A stretch of DNA of 64,000 bases. It comes from Viola odorata. Its lineage: Eukaryota > Streptophyta > Magnoliopsida > Malpighiales > Violaceae. This document shows, in pieces, positions 22,176-33,329 of this stretch (within the stretch, counting starts at the first letter, position 1; every line of letters starts with the position of its first letter). Made by a program: the position numbers and the translations under genes. The notes beneath the pieces were generated by a model that worked only from the letters and a program-made list of their open reading frames with translations, was not told where the DNA came from and ran no database searches. The DNA is taken from assembly GCA_963691705.1 (NCBI GenBank), contig OY829542.1, positions 46,311,105-46,375,104 on the forward strand. The letters are read 5' to 3'.

Positions 22176-23336
22176 TCATGCACTCTGCGCTTCTAAGAAG
22201 GCGTTGAAGTCCTCTCTGGCCTTGCGCAACCGGGGTGTAATGCAGGCAGCCGGCGAGGTAGGGTGGGAACCAGATGACGACGTTGAAAACCGAACGTGCC
22301 GGGCAGATTCATGGGACTTCCTAGGCGCTACAGCTCCTCTTGTTGAGCTGTTCTTTAGAACCCCTTTTCGATCTTTATCAAATACAAAGGCTGCAGTAAC
22401 AGGAGAGCTTGCTTCATTGTTGCCGGTTCTGATCAATTCCAGAGGCAAATCGTAGTATAGTTGCATCGAATCGGCATCATCATGGTCGTTGACTATAGCC
22501 GATGAAGCCCATGATCCACATTCGAACTTTTCGAGCGAAACTGTCCTGGAAATTATGTTTCCACCACATTCGAACTTTTCCGGGGAAACTTTCCCGGAAA
22601 ATCTGTTTCCAATCTCTGGTTTGACTGCTTCTTCCTTCTTGGGTCTGACTGGTTTTCCCTTGGCAAACCCTGGAAGGTACAAGCAGAGCGCGCCACACTT
22701 AAATTCATCCTGCTCGTTGAAATCCATCCTCTTACCTGTGCTGTGGGCTGCTACTTTGTACACCTCAGGTTTTGAGAAGTTCATCTGATGTTCTGGGCTG
22801 TCTGATTGGTCGACAGTTTTGGGGTTGCAGAACCAAAGATCAAGTTCATCAGCAGGTGCAGATGATCTCCCTTCTGCACAAGACTTGCTCCTTCGGAGGT
22901 GAGGTTCTTCCGACAATGACAGATGAGACTGTGCAGCAGGATTCCGATGGGTCAGGTTGTCGATCTGGCGCGGAGATGCATGGCTCTCATTCTTCCATCT
23001 CTTTTTCAACAGAGCAAAGCTGAACCGAGGAGACGAAGTGGCTGAATTGGGGAGGCTGCAGCTTATAACATGCGGTTTCTGCACGTCGAGCATTAAACTG
23101 AAGCTAGCCTCCCTCACAGATGATTCCCTTAAGGATATCGGATCCACGGAAATCTGCCTCTCCTTCTGCAGACTCTCCTTTCTGGAAAACATGTGGTATT
23201 CTTCAGCGGCCATGAACTGTAGCTCGCGGAAATGCTCCACGGTTGTTAAGGTATCTAGTTCACCACAGATGTCAAAAGTCTCTCCGTTGCTTTTCTTTGG
23301 AGAAGAAAAGACAATGTCTGAAGCAGTGAAGACCAT
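22176..23336 (-). CDS. Uncharacterised plant protein, 386 residues, with CGALCLYLPGF and C-terminal RLRKAREDFNAFLEAQ motifs
   Basis: A single-exon gene of 386 codons. I recognise it as a plant-specific family of unknown function related to hydrophilic Arabidopsis proteins, but not with a firm name. Visible parts: an N-terminal stretch MVFTASDIVFSSPKK, a conserved block around residues 40-75 (EHFRELQFMAAEEYHMFSRKE, broken here by one residue as LQF MAAEE), a serine-rich and basic middle with RRSKSCAEG, the cysteine-containing CGALCLYLPGFAKGKP near 220, two similar phrases ending EKFECG (probably a short internal duplication), LYYDLPLELIR, and a C-terminal RHVRFST...CITPRLRKAREDFNAFL. No membrane segment or enzyme motif. 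The start at 23336 is in a good context (CACCATGG); an upstream in-frame ATG would add 20 hydrophobic residues and is less likely. Confidence 0.85.
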   Translation of the reverse strand: MVFTASDIVFSSPKKSNGETFDICGELDTLTTVEHFRELQFMAAEEYHMFSRKESLQKERQISVDPISLRESSVREASFSLMLDVQKPHVISCSLPNSATSSPRFSFALLKKRWKNESHASPRQIDNLTHRNPAAQSHLSLSEEPHLRRSKSCAEGRSSAPADELDLWFCNPKTVDQSDSPEHQMNFSKPEVYKVAAHSTGKRMDFNEQDEFKCGALCLYLPGFAKGKPVRPKKEEAVKPEIGNRFSGKVSPEKFECGGNIISRTVSLEKFECGSWASSAIVNDHDDADSMQLYYDLPLELIRTGNNEASSPVTAAFVFDKDRKGVLKNSSTRGAVAPRKSHESARHVRFSTSSSGSHPTSPAACITPRLRKAREDFNAFLEAQSA

Positions 23337-23339
23337 GGT

Positions 23340-23955
23340 GTTTAAATTGATGAGCTGAACATATGTTAGAAGCAAGTTCACAAAAAATAAGAACATATAT
23401 AGGAAAAAGATGAAGTAAGGAAGTGGGGAGCATGTACCAAGTATCGGTAGACGTGACTTCCATGTTTTCCCAGTCAGCCAATATTAAAAAATGGAACAAT
23501 ATCAAATATAAAAATGCAAACTATGTTTTATGTGGGCTGCAAAAAGAATCATCTGTATTTTTAATTCTCATGAGAGCTGACTTCCATGCAATAATGAGGG
23601 GCTCGAAACGAAATCTAGTCCCTCGAGTACATGAAAAGAAGAGTGCCCCAACACAAATTATTAATTCCTAACACGAATGATTAGTATCTGATGTGCTTGC
23701 ATCAACACAAAAATATAGAATTAAGAATCAAGTAACCAACCAAGAGTGGCAAACACTTTCTAATTCTGTGAAAAACCGCCGATGCATCCAATAAGAGGGT
23801 TTGATCAAACACAAACATAGTTTAGCTGAAAAAATCAAGCTGATATTTCATTCACATATTGACATGGAGCACATTGAATGGGGCAAAGATCAAATTACCC
23901 TCACCTGATGTCCAAATGTTATATAATACATCGAAGTTAACATTAGATGAACGAA
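23340..23955. other. Spacer between two minus-strand genes
   Basis: Holds the promoter/5' leader of the gene ending at 22176 and the 3' untranslated region of Y3IP1. No separate gene seen. Confidence 0.5.
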
Positions 23956-23959
23956 ATAC

Positions 23960-26462
23960 CTACCGAAGTGAATTATAAAATAAGATCAGTACTACTGAAA
24001 TACCAATGATAATTGGAAAAGCTGAGACCAAGTAAAGTGCTCCAAATCCCTGCAAAAAAAGAAAAAAACCTGTCTCAGATACAACCAACCCCTCACATAG
24101 CGAGTGCAGAACACAAATATACAATTATAAATTGTCAACCATTTTACGTAGGCCTCATAAAACAGATGTACTTAAATCCATATTCCTATTTGGCTAGGCA
24201 CAATTGATGAAGCAGAAATCTCAAGTGACTGGAATGCTAAGATAAACAGAATACAATGAGTGCAAAAAATTAGTAGATCAGATTATGACAGTCAGTAAGC
24301 AATTTCAACGAAAAATCACTATTTATAATATTGTCCTTCCTTGTCATCCTTTGGTTATTAATATCGAGCTAATGCTGACTATACTCCATGTTCATTGAAG
24401 AAATATTAACAATATTGCCAAAGCAAGTGAACAAGGGGTGCAATTAGCAGTGAGATTCAATTGTGTAGCATCCAGTACTAACAGTTCCAAATGGTTTGGA
24501 TTCAATTTAGTTGAAACTTTGAAGAGTTTTGAATTATCTGGGCCAAGAATGTAGCAGCATAAATCACATAAATTATGGACTCGAGACAGCCAGTCAAGCT
24601 TTCATAAATGCATACCAAAGCCACAAATAATAAAATATGTGCTATATTAGTTGAGAGAACAAACCAAAATTGAAGGCACATCTCGCTCGTCGCTGGTATC
24701 AGCATCATCAATCTCAGCAGCTGAATCCCAATCCATTTTCAGTCTCTTGGCAGCCTCTATAGCATTTACACCAGTATCAGTTGCTCTTGCATATAGCGAT
24801 TTGCCTGGCTTCTTCTTTGGTGCTTCAACCTACTCAATCAACAGATTTCTATGAATACAATTGAGAGAAGAGATTCATATGCATGCAAGTTTGATATATG
24901 AAACAGCTTGTAGAACTAAAATTTTCCCAGAACATGGTACAATAGTCAACTAACAGGGCCTCAAGCTCAAACATTTTGACCATAGGTTTCACAGTATAAC
25001 AGTTTGTCAGGTTCTTCAACAAAGAACATTGATAACATGTAGGGGTGGGTAATTGAATCTATGTACTTTCGTGGTGTTTCATATAACCTAATGGCCTAAA
25101 AACATGGGTCAATATGGATGAGGGAGAAGGTTAAAGTAGCAAACACCAGACGAAAAAGACCAAAAAGAAGTGTGCTTAACTGGTGGAAAATAGTTTTTAA
25201 TGCGGCATCAATTCATACAGAATCTGGAGCAAAATAAGATTCAATAAAGAAACTACTGCAGGCAACATTAATTAGTGACGTGAGAATAGTTGTTTTAAAA
25301 AGCATAAAAAGCACACGTACTAAATACCAAGAACAGCCATAAAAAATCAAAATAATACGCCAATTTATCATATCCCCAAGCCTCTCAATTACCTCCACAT
25401 TAGGCCAATTTATCATTTCCTCAGCTAGCATTCGCAATGCGATCCGATTTCTTGGAACTTTACCTTCATTAACCTAGTAAATAAAAGATGACAACATAAG
25501 ACATGCATTCTACATATACGGGGGAAATAAGAGAAAAAATCTGCCATTCCTTCTACAGTAAGACAAAAGGTAAGTGAAGCATGTAAAGTAACATTTATAA
25601 TGTACAACTATAACTGGAAAAGTAATATACTGGATTTTAAGCGACTTCCACATAGCAATAAACAAATAAACAAGGACCATCACATGGCTATTTTCATGCC
25701 TAGGAAGCTGAAATCAGGCATAAAAGTATTTGTATAAAAGGAGGAACATACTTGCACTAGAGCATCAACCAAGTCCTCTCTAGTTGGTGTATCAGGATCT
25801 TCTATACCGAGCAATCTCCTTCGCTCAACTTCTCTTGGGTCCTCAATCAGTATTGTCAACTTGACCTAAAATAAATTGAAAACATCAAATGAATTTGCAG
25901 TGGTAGCATAACCAATGCACACCAATAGCCCTCAATATAAAGATGAACACCACCCTTATCAATAAACTAGCTGTAAAATAACAGAAAAGAAACCAGCTTT
26001 ACCTCATTAAAAATCATGTCTCTGTTCTTCTTGAGAAGCTCCAGCACCTGTAATTTAAAACAAACAATGATACATATAAAGCATGCTTTTAGGATAAAAT
26101 GAACAGATGAAGCAGATAAAAGAACAAACCCTTTTGATTTCTTGGATATCTTCGAGGTCTTGAGGGCTTGGTGGGACATCATCCTCTTCGTCTTCCTTAT
26201 CATCCTCGTCCTCTTCCTCTTCTTCTTGGAGTCGAAACTCTATGTCTTCTCTACCTACCAATAACCCACTCTTCCTTCTCCGTTGGGTACTGTTAGTATC
26301 ATTGTGGTTGGAAGAAAAAATCCCAAATTTTGGTACCAACCTTTGATGCAGAGAAATTTTACATTGCTGGTGGTGGAAGAAGAGGAAATGGGTTTGCGTA
26401 GAAGAAGACAGTAAGGAAGATGAAAGTGGCAGCTGGTGAAATTGCAAGGCCATTGTCATCAT
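23960..26462 (-). CDS. Y3IP1: Ycf3-interacting protein 1, chloroplastic
   Basis: Six exons on the minus strand, all with GT/AG borders: 26462-26130, 26047-26003, 25865-25752, 25473-25393, 24829-24665 and 24049-23960, giving 275 residues; the Arabidopsis protein is about 280. Y3IP1 is a thylakoid protein that works with Ycf3 in assembling photosystem I. Visible in order: a serine- and histidine-rich N-terminus suited to a chloroplast transit peptide, a very acidic stretch (EEEEEDEDDKEDEEDD), the core TILIEDPREVERRRLLGIED, the helix-rich TREDLVDALVQVNEGKVPRN, RMLAEEMINWPNVEVEAPKK, KSLYARATDTG, EAAKRLKMDWDSAAEI, and one C-terminal membrane segment (about 248-270, LVSAFPIIIGISVVLILFY). Start chosen at the first in-frame ATG; ATG at 26453 is also possible. 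The gene looks intact. Confidence 0.88.
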
Positions 26463-26474
26463 TATCACACCCAC

Positions 26475-27155
26475 CTTATCTCAATTATATCTTCAAACTG
26501 GAATCAAAGTATAACATTTGCCCAACTTTACCTTCCAATCAAATTCTCCAGAATAACAATTTGCAGATTGCAGAATGCAAAATGCAAAAATCAGGTAACT
26601 GTTCTGCACTTATCGCTTGTCCAGTGTTTTCTTGTCCACCCACCAAAAAAACCAGTAAATTACCTTTAGCAATGTTTCGTTCGTTCTTTGTTGGAGCCCA
26701 ACCAAGAAATAAGCCCATTAAAGTTAAGTTTAGATGAAGCCCTGCAAAAATTTTGAGCCTTATTAGGAAGTGGGTTGAGGCCCATATCAATGTTGAAGTC
26801 AGCCCCTCCTCTTTTGATGTCTTTTCTATCCTTTTAATAATAAATTAATTTTATGATTTGTTCTTAAAAGATGTTCTTTTGTAATATGTTTTTTTTTCAT
26901 TTTTAGAGCCTCCCATATATACTCGAGATACAAACATAATTTTTTTTATCACACTTCATACTTTACTTATAGAAATAATGTTGTAAATAAAATTGTGACG
27001 TGACAAACTGGGAGCATCCACCCATATGAGACCTGTGGCCGAATGATTCTACTCCACCATGGTTATGTATGTTAGGTCAAAGGGTGGTCCTTATTGACTG
27101 AAAACCTATACTGCCGTTTCACTCTGTAAGGTTTGTTTATAAATATACTTGGTAG
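26475..27155. other. Intergenic region upstream of Y3IP1
   Basis: Probably carries the Y3IP1 promoter on the minus strand near 26475-26700. No gene recognised. Confidence 0.4.
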
Positions 27156-27157
27156 AG

Positions 27158-27251
27158 CCGGTATATGTAGCCTTGGTTACTATGGAGGATATATACCGGG
27201 AGGTACATATATCGGGACCCCCTCGTTGGTATGAATGGTCATAACTGCCCT
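27158..27251 (+). repeat. Short direct repeat, LTR fragment of a Tat-type element (left copy)
   Basis: These 94 bases (from CCGGTATATGTAGCCTTGG to GGTCATAACTGCCCT) recur in the same orientation at 34688-34705 plus 39570-39651, split there by the solo LTR. The right copy continues into recognisable LTR sequence; this left copy does not, so it is a truncated LTR. It shows the uninterrupted form of the site into which the solo LTR was inserted. Confidence 0.75.
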
Positions 27252-27879
27252 TGTGGTGCCTTGTTTGTATTATGAGAGGCCCAACCAAAAACGAGCTCGA
27301 GTATTTACTAAGAGCTTCCATTATTCTTCCGGAATACTATTTATTGATTGACAGCGCATTCAATATTTTGAAATCCTCCATAAATGCAGCATGGGAGGTG
27401 ATGATTAGCTTCGGCAGGCGTTGGCTTACGTGGCCTCTTCTCATCCATTCAAAATTGAAGTAGTCGTTGGGAGTTGGTATGACATACCACTTCGAATTCT
27501 GCAAAAAAGTTGCGGTATGAATTTGAAGAATTGGTACAGTAGGCGCGGACTGTTTAAAATAATAAATATATGCTACCACGTGTCAGCTTCTCACTGTTTC
27601 ATGCCACATGTCGTCCTCCGATAAGGTACTCATACGGTAATGAGGCGTTGTGAGATATGTATAGAATCCTTTCTTCTTTTCCCACTTTTCACTCAATTCA
27701 ATCTCTCAAAATCTTCTCTTTCGCTCTCCTAGTCTGCATTCTCTGTATTTCTGGAGATTCTACTTTCGATCAAATTCCAGCCAATCCATACTCAAGCGCT
27801 CGTCTTGATTGTCAGGTATTCACCAGTACCACTCTTTTTTTGCTTTGCTGTGTTAGTATTTCCTCCTAGGAACCTACCT

Positions 27880-30213
27880 ACCACCATGCCTCGCGCTAGA
27901 CCTCAAATTAAACCCAAGGGTTAGGCTGAGAAAGAGATAGAGAAAATACCTTTTGTAATTACTGATGTTGGGGAGTTGTGGGTAGAATTGATTAACTTTG
28001 GGGCTTCCTTCTCCAATCAGTACACCGTCCATTTAGCAGGTAGGGATATTAGGTTAAACAACACTCTAAGGGGGAACAGAAGAGTGTTGTATACGCGGAT
28101 GTTCCAATATGGTTTTCGTCTCCCTCTTCACCCCATGATATCCAACATGCTAAATCAATACAGCTTAGCTCCTGCCCAAATTACCCACAACTCTTGGTCT
28201 GGGATATATTCTTTTTGATGGATCTGTGAGCTTAATGGTATCCCTCCCCGACAGTTAGACTTTTTAAGATGTTCTTCCAGCTATTCTATCGGAGAAGTAT
28301 GATTACGATCTTTCCCCACTATAAAGACGAATCGGTTAGATTCTTTCTTTGGAATTTCCAGAAATTTAAATCGTCTGTGCACGATTGGAAAGATAGGTTT
28401 TTTATCATCGAGTTGTCAACTCCTCAATGGAGATCAGGATTCAACCGGGTTGTCACTGGGAAAGACTGGAAGAAGCCAAGTGATATTTCGGCTGAGGAAT
28501 GGGCTCTAACCGATAGGTTACTTTGTGTGAATACTCCCTTCCATACCCGGAAGCTTGCCTCTGGTGTTCGATTATTAGAATGTCGATCTGGTGAGTTTCT
28601 GTTACTTCTTTCAAAGTTTGAATTTTTTTCTAACTCTGATGTTATTATTTATTTTGCAAAAATACCGAAAGATTGGTTGCTAGAGTCTCTGCGGAAGAAG
28701 AAGACTGCTCTAGCGCCTCCTCAAGCAAAGGCTCCCCCTTCCAAGAAGAAGAACACTACCGGAGCCTCTACTTCTCGCGCAAGAGCCGTTCTGACTGTTT
28801 AGGATTCGTCGGCTTCTCTTTCAATAGAGATTTCGGAAGAAGTTTTTAAGTAGGAGGTTGAATTGGCGGCAGTAGAAGTTGAAGCTGAAGTTCATCCAAC
28901 TACAACTCACCATCCGAGTGAATTTGAGAGAGTAGCTTCCAGCTCTTCTTCTTCAGAGATGGATCTGACAGAGTTCCTAAGGCGAGCATCCAGGTGCATA
29001 AACAAATAGAGGAGGAGTGGTAAGAGTTCTTCTGTAAACGTTGGTGCCCAGCCTCCACCTCTAGTCGCGCTTAGGTCGGCAACCAATTTTCCCCCGTTAG
29101 TGGTGGAGTCAGAAGAGGGCGTTAGAGTTTCTGATCTCTTGGGCGAAGTCCAAATTCCCGTCGGAATTCCTCAGGAGCCAACTGCCACCTCTTTCTCTCC
29201 TGTCGTGCCTTCTCCACCACTATCAGCTTCTCCTGTCGTTGCCCGTTATCAGGAAGATACGGGTAGATCTTTAGATCGTCCAAGTTCCCCTCGCTTGACT
29301 ACTTCCTCTCCAGTGCAGTTGCACTTCGTTCCAGGCCTGGCACTTCCATCTCTTCCCTTTTTCTAAAAACCGGGTTCGAGGTCCGTCCTTTGACCTTACC
29401 GCCAACCTTTCTTCCATGGGTCCCAATGGTGCAGTTACTCACCAACTGAATCTAAGGGATTTAGGGAGTCGAGGTTGTCAGTCTTTGGGGTTACTAGAAC
29501 CCAGCGCTGAAGAAGTGCCTATGGCTTCTCTACTGTCAGAGATGATTTCCATTCCAGCAGATAAGGAGATCTTCCGGCAGATGTCCCTCAGTGCTCAGCA
29601 CGCTCAGGTCCACATCGGTATTTTTTCTTCCCTCTATCAGTTTCAATACATGATGGAGTAAAGCAATGAAAAGCTCCAAAAGGTTACCAATGATATGGAA
29701 AAAGAGAAAATGTTGCATGCCCAAGCCAAAAATGAGTACAAGAGCTACTAGGAAGAAACCATTAACGTCTCAAAACTTCAAGAGTAAACCCAACTGGCGC
29801 TAGATGACTGCAGGGTGGCACTGGTAGCAACTCGGTTGGAGAGAGATACCGGGAAGGCAAAAATGGAGGAGTTGTCAGAGCTGAATGTAAAGTTACAGTC
29901 GAAATTGGCGGATGAGAGGGAGAAATCTTCCGCACTAAGCCAAGAGTTTCTTGAAAAGAAGAAGGAACTCGACATGGTTCCAGAAAAGATAGGCTGGTGG
30001 CGGAAGAAGACCATGGATGCTCTAATGGATGGGTTCCTAGAGTATTATGGGGAGGCCAATTTTAATCTGGTATTCCTCGTTCCTTACGTCAATCAAAAGC
30101 TTATGGCGATTGACGAGAGTCAATTTGACGTCCCGTCAAGTTCCGATGATGACGAGGAGATGGACGAAAGTGAAGCCCCTCTTCCTCCATTACCTCCAAC
30201 TCCTAATTTTTAA
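27880..30213 (+). pseudogene. Extra ORF of a Tat-lineage Ty3/gypsy element (Transposase_28-like), broken
   Basis: The conceptual frame starts MPRARPQIKPKG and shows the pattern of the 'putative gypsy-type transposon' family found as extra ORFs in Tat-lineage elements: RMFQYGFRLPLHPMISNML, LAPAQITHNSWSGI, ICELNGIPPRQLDF, FFLWNFQKFKSSVHDWKDRFFI and EWALTDRLLC. A basic, serine-rich linker follows (28680-29350), then a coiled coil (about 29650-29990) and an acidic end. It is broken by TAG near 27922, TGA after WSGIYSF near 28216, a frameshift near 28265, TAG near 28800 and others. The family's function is unknown. A CT-rich leader (27670-27740) precedes it, so it may have had its own promoter. 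Confidence 0.75.
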
Positions 30214-30829
30214 TTTTTTTTTCTAGACTTGTAATTTTCATTTCTTTGTTGTAGATGTCGTATGACATTTTTATCAATGAAATTTTCTTTTTTTAAAATT
30301 TTTTCACAAGTGTCTGCATTCTGTTTGAATTCCCTATACCGTTAATTTTGATAACATGCTAATGAAAAATCTTTCAATTGTCATTAGATGTCTAAATAAC
30401 TTGAGGAATATTTTTAAAGATGGTAGTAATACTTCAAGGAAAAATAAAAAGATGAAAAGAAGATGTCTCAATCATGTTACCGTTTGATTTGGCGTAGCTA
30501 TCGGATGGATATCGTATAGCTTTGCGTATAGCATCTGGGAAGAGATCGGGTCTCTTTTCTTATTGCTTCCGGATAGGTTTCCAGACAACTATTATGTTTC
30601 ATTTGCAAAATTTCTGTTTGCATACCCTGTAAAAAACAGAAGAGTAAGTATCTTCCTTTCGGTTAACGCTAAGATAATAGTCCAAAGACTGAAGACTAAA
30701 GTTCTTGCTACTTGCTTTCCGTTTGATTTCCTGAAGATGTTAGAAATGATGTTAGGAAAAAATTCTTTTGTAATCCGTTTGATTACCTGTAACGGTATAG
30801 CTGTTATGTTTCTTAGAAGGCCCTATTTG

Positions 30830-31480
30830 GCTCTGTTAACGTTCCTAAGCCGTATCACCGTCTGCTCAGCAGGACCGGTATAGGCTTAGAAAGCTTGATT
30901 GTTCACTCCTAAGTTATACCATCGTCTGATTCAGCAGGACCGAAATGGGCTTGGAAGCTTTATTGTTCACTCCTAAGTCGTACCATAGTCTGATTTAGTA
31001 GGACCGAGATGGGCTTAGGAATTTTTGTTGTTGACCTCTAAGTCGTACCACCTTGTGTCCGATAGGACTGGATTAGGCTTAGGAGATTTTGATGTTTGTA
31101 CCTAAGTCGTACCACCGTCTGTTCAGCAGGATCGGAATGGGCTTAGGAATTTTTGCTGGACTTATCAGGCTCTCGCTGATGAAGTCATTAGCGTACCCAG
31201 GAAATACCTGAGTAGCCCAATAGGTTTATCAGGTTGTCGCCGATAAAGTTGTTAGCGTCCCTAGGCAGCCCCTAGGTAGCCCACTTTAGGTTTACCGGGT
31301 TGTCGCCGATAAAGTTGTTCACCCCTAAGTCATACCACATTGTGTTCAATAGGACCGAATTAGGCTTAGGTGGCTTTCTTGGGTTTATTAGGCTCTCGCT
31401 GATAAAGCCATTAGCGTCCCTAGGTAGCCCACTTTAGGTTTACCGTGCTGTCACCGATAAAGTTGCCAGTATCTACTACC
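30830..31480. repeat. Interspersed tandem repeats of two kinds in a Tat-type untranslated region
   Basis: Unit A (about 85 bp) contains CCTAAGTCGTACCACCGTCTG then AGCAGGACCG and ATGGGCTTAGGAATTT; copies begin near 30845, 30910, 30975, 31045, 31105 and 31325. Unit B (about 90 bp) contains TTATCAGGCTCTCGCTGATAAAG and TAGCGTCCCTAGGTAGCCCA; copies begin near 31155, 31225, 31290, 31380 and 31440. The two kinds alternate. Such arrays are known from untranslated regions of Tat-lineage elements. Confidence 0.8.
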
Positions 31481-31835
31481 ATTCATCCGCTTGTTGAAAA
31501 GACGGAGATGGGTTCTTGCAGATGCCCTGTTGATGGAGAGCAACATTTGTTCTCTTTTTTCTTTTTAGGATCCGAATTTCTAGGAAAATTCATAGAAAAA
31601 CACAAGCAAAGTAGTAGCTATGCAGTCTATGTTGTTAGAGTATATATCATAATATATATTCGGTGGGCAAAAAATATTTTTATGTTAATATTGATAAGTG
31701 CAGCTGCCAAGCATTTACATGATGTTTTACAGGTAGGAAATTATAAGATAGATGTCACGCTAATCATTGTTCATTCAATAGCTTTCCTCTTTCTACTGAT
31801 AGAAGGTTCCTCGACGCACTGATTTCCTCCTGCTA

Positions 31836-33310
31836 TCTAGTTGATCATTGGGAATTCACCCATGTATGCCACCAACTTTTCTTTGTCTTTATCCCTTGGC
31901 AATTCTACCATAGGGGACTCGGAAGGCAAGACTTTCATGTTGTCCGCCTGATTGTTATTAAGTTGGTTATCGGGAACCTGCGTTCTAGCCCTTTTGGCAT
32001 ATTCTCCCAAGTATCCTTCCTCGATTAATTGTTCAATGGCCATTTTCAACATCTTACACGCTTCCGTTCTGTGACCTCATGCCTTATGAAAACGGCAAAA
32101 TAAATCTCTATGCGCTCTCATCAACACGTTTGGCTTGTAGGGAGGATATTGGATTGGCAATTTTCGGTCTTCAATGATTGCCAAAATTTCTTTCCTTGGA
32201 ATCAACAATGGAGTAGCCTTAAAATCCATTTGTTTGTCCTTTCGGGGCTTCGCCCTTCTTTCCTTCGGCTCTCATGGAATATAATTCCTCTGTGGGATAT
32301 ATTCCTTCTGAGTTCTCCGGTGGTAATCAGCTTCTTCTATTTTGGCGTAGTTATGAGCCTTGATCCGTAAAAGATCCAAGGTTTGCGGAGGTTCTTCTAG
32401 CTATGTGTCCTCTAGCTTATCATAACCGCAATTTCTTTTCAAAGCTTCTATCGCCAAACTTACGTTAACATCCGGCGTCGTGGCCATCTCCATATTGAAT
32501 CGATCCAGGTAACTCTTAAGAGATTCCCCTGGCTTCCGACATATATCAAACAAAGCTTCGGATGATTTCTTCAAAGGAATAGATGTGCTGAATCTACTCC
32601 GAAACTTCTCCTCAAGCTGAGCAAAGCTGTCAATAAAGCCGCTGGTAATCCTTCAAACTAGGTTCTGGCAATTCCTCACAAAGTTAGTATGAAAATATGA
32701 CACAGAGCCTCATCTCTCCGTGTTTGGAACTTAACATAATCCTTTACCCAAGTTAGTTGGGTAATGGGATCCTTAGTAGCATCATAAACTTCCGTTGGAA
32801 GTTTGATCCTTCTGTTGACCCAATACCTTCGAACCCAATAGGTTAATGGATGCTTCAGATCATCATCCCGCTCTCTTCGATAACGGGGTGAAACGGATCG
32901 AGAGTATCCGAAATCCTCCTTATGTGGACTCCAGTCACGATCATAGTGACGATTGTCCCTCACAGGATGATGTGCCACAAGAGATCTATCCTGAGTTCTT
33001 CTATTATCAGATTTCCTTGCATGCTGATGTGAAGAGTCCCTTCTCATACTATGCCTTACTACACGATTATTAACCTCATTTATGTTATCCAAATATCCTT
33101 CCCCTAACCTGAGAGGATTTGCAGCTGGAGGTACCAGCAAAGCAGGTTGTTCCATATTCCCATATGAGAGATGTTGACTTCCTACAAGGGCCAAATTAAC
33201 CTCTTGAGGAGCTGGAGGCACGTTGAGTGCGAGTGAGGGTACAACCTGTGAAGCAACTAAAGGCTGAGTAAACAGTGGTGGTGAGGCTGGATGAGAATCA
33301 AAAATAGTTG
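31836..33310 (-). pseudogene. Gag of a Tat-lineage Ty3/gypsy retrotransposon, minus strand, broken
   Basis: The minus strand reads as a plant gypsy gag: a Pro-rich and Arg/His-rich N-terminal part, LPTEVYDATKDPITQL, EALCHIF, then after a frameshift near 32675 the capsid core (IDSFAQLEEKFRSRF, SLKSYLDRFNMEM), and after a stop near 32275 a nucleic-acid binding CCHC-like site CRFHKAxGHRTEAC near 32085 with TAG in place of one residue. It ends GEFPMIN with no protease following; the pol region is absent. The order on this strand is gag, tandem repeats, then the opposite-strand extra ORF. In Tat elements antisense extra ORFs lie after pol, so this may be one element with pol deleted. Confidence 0.85.
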
Positions 33311-33329
33311 TAAGAATGTATGAGAATCA

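Noticed and set aside
22204..23358. Several plus-strand open frames of 70-133 codons
   Set aside because: Antisense shadows of the minus-strand gene at 22176-23336.
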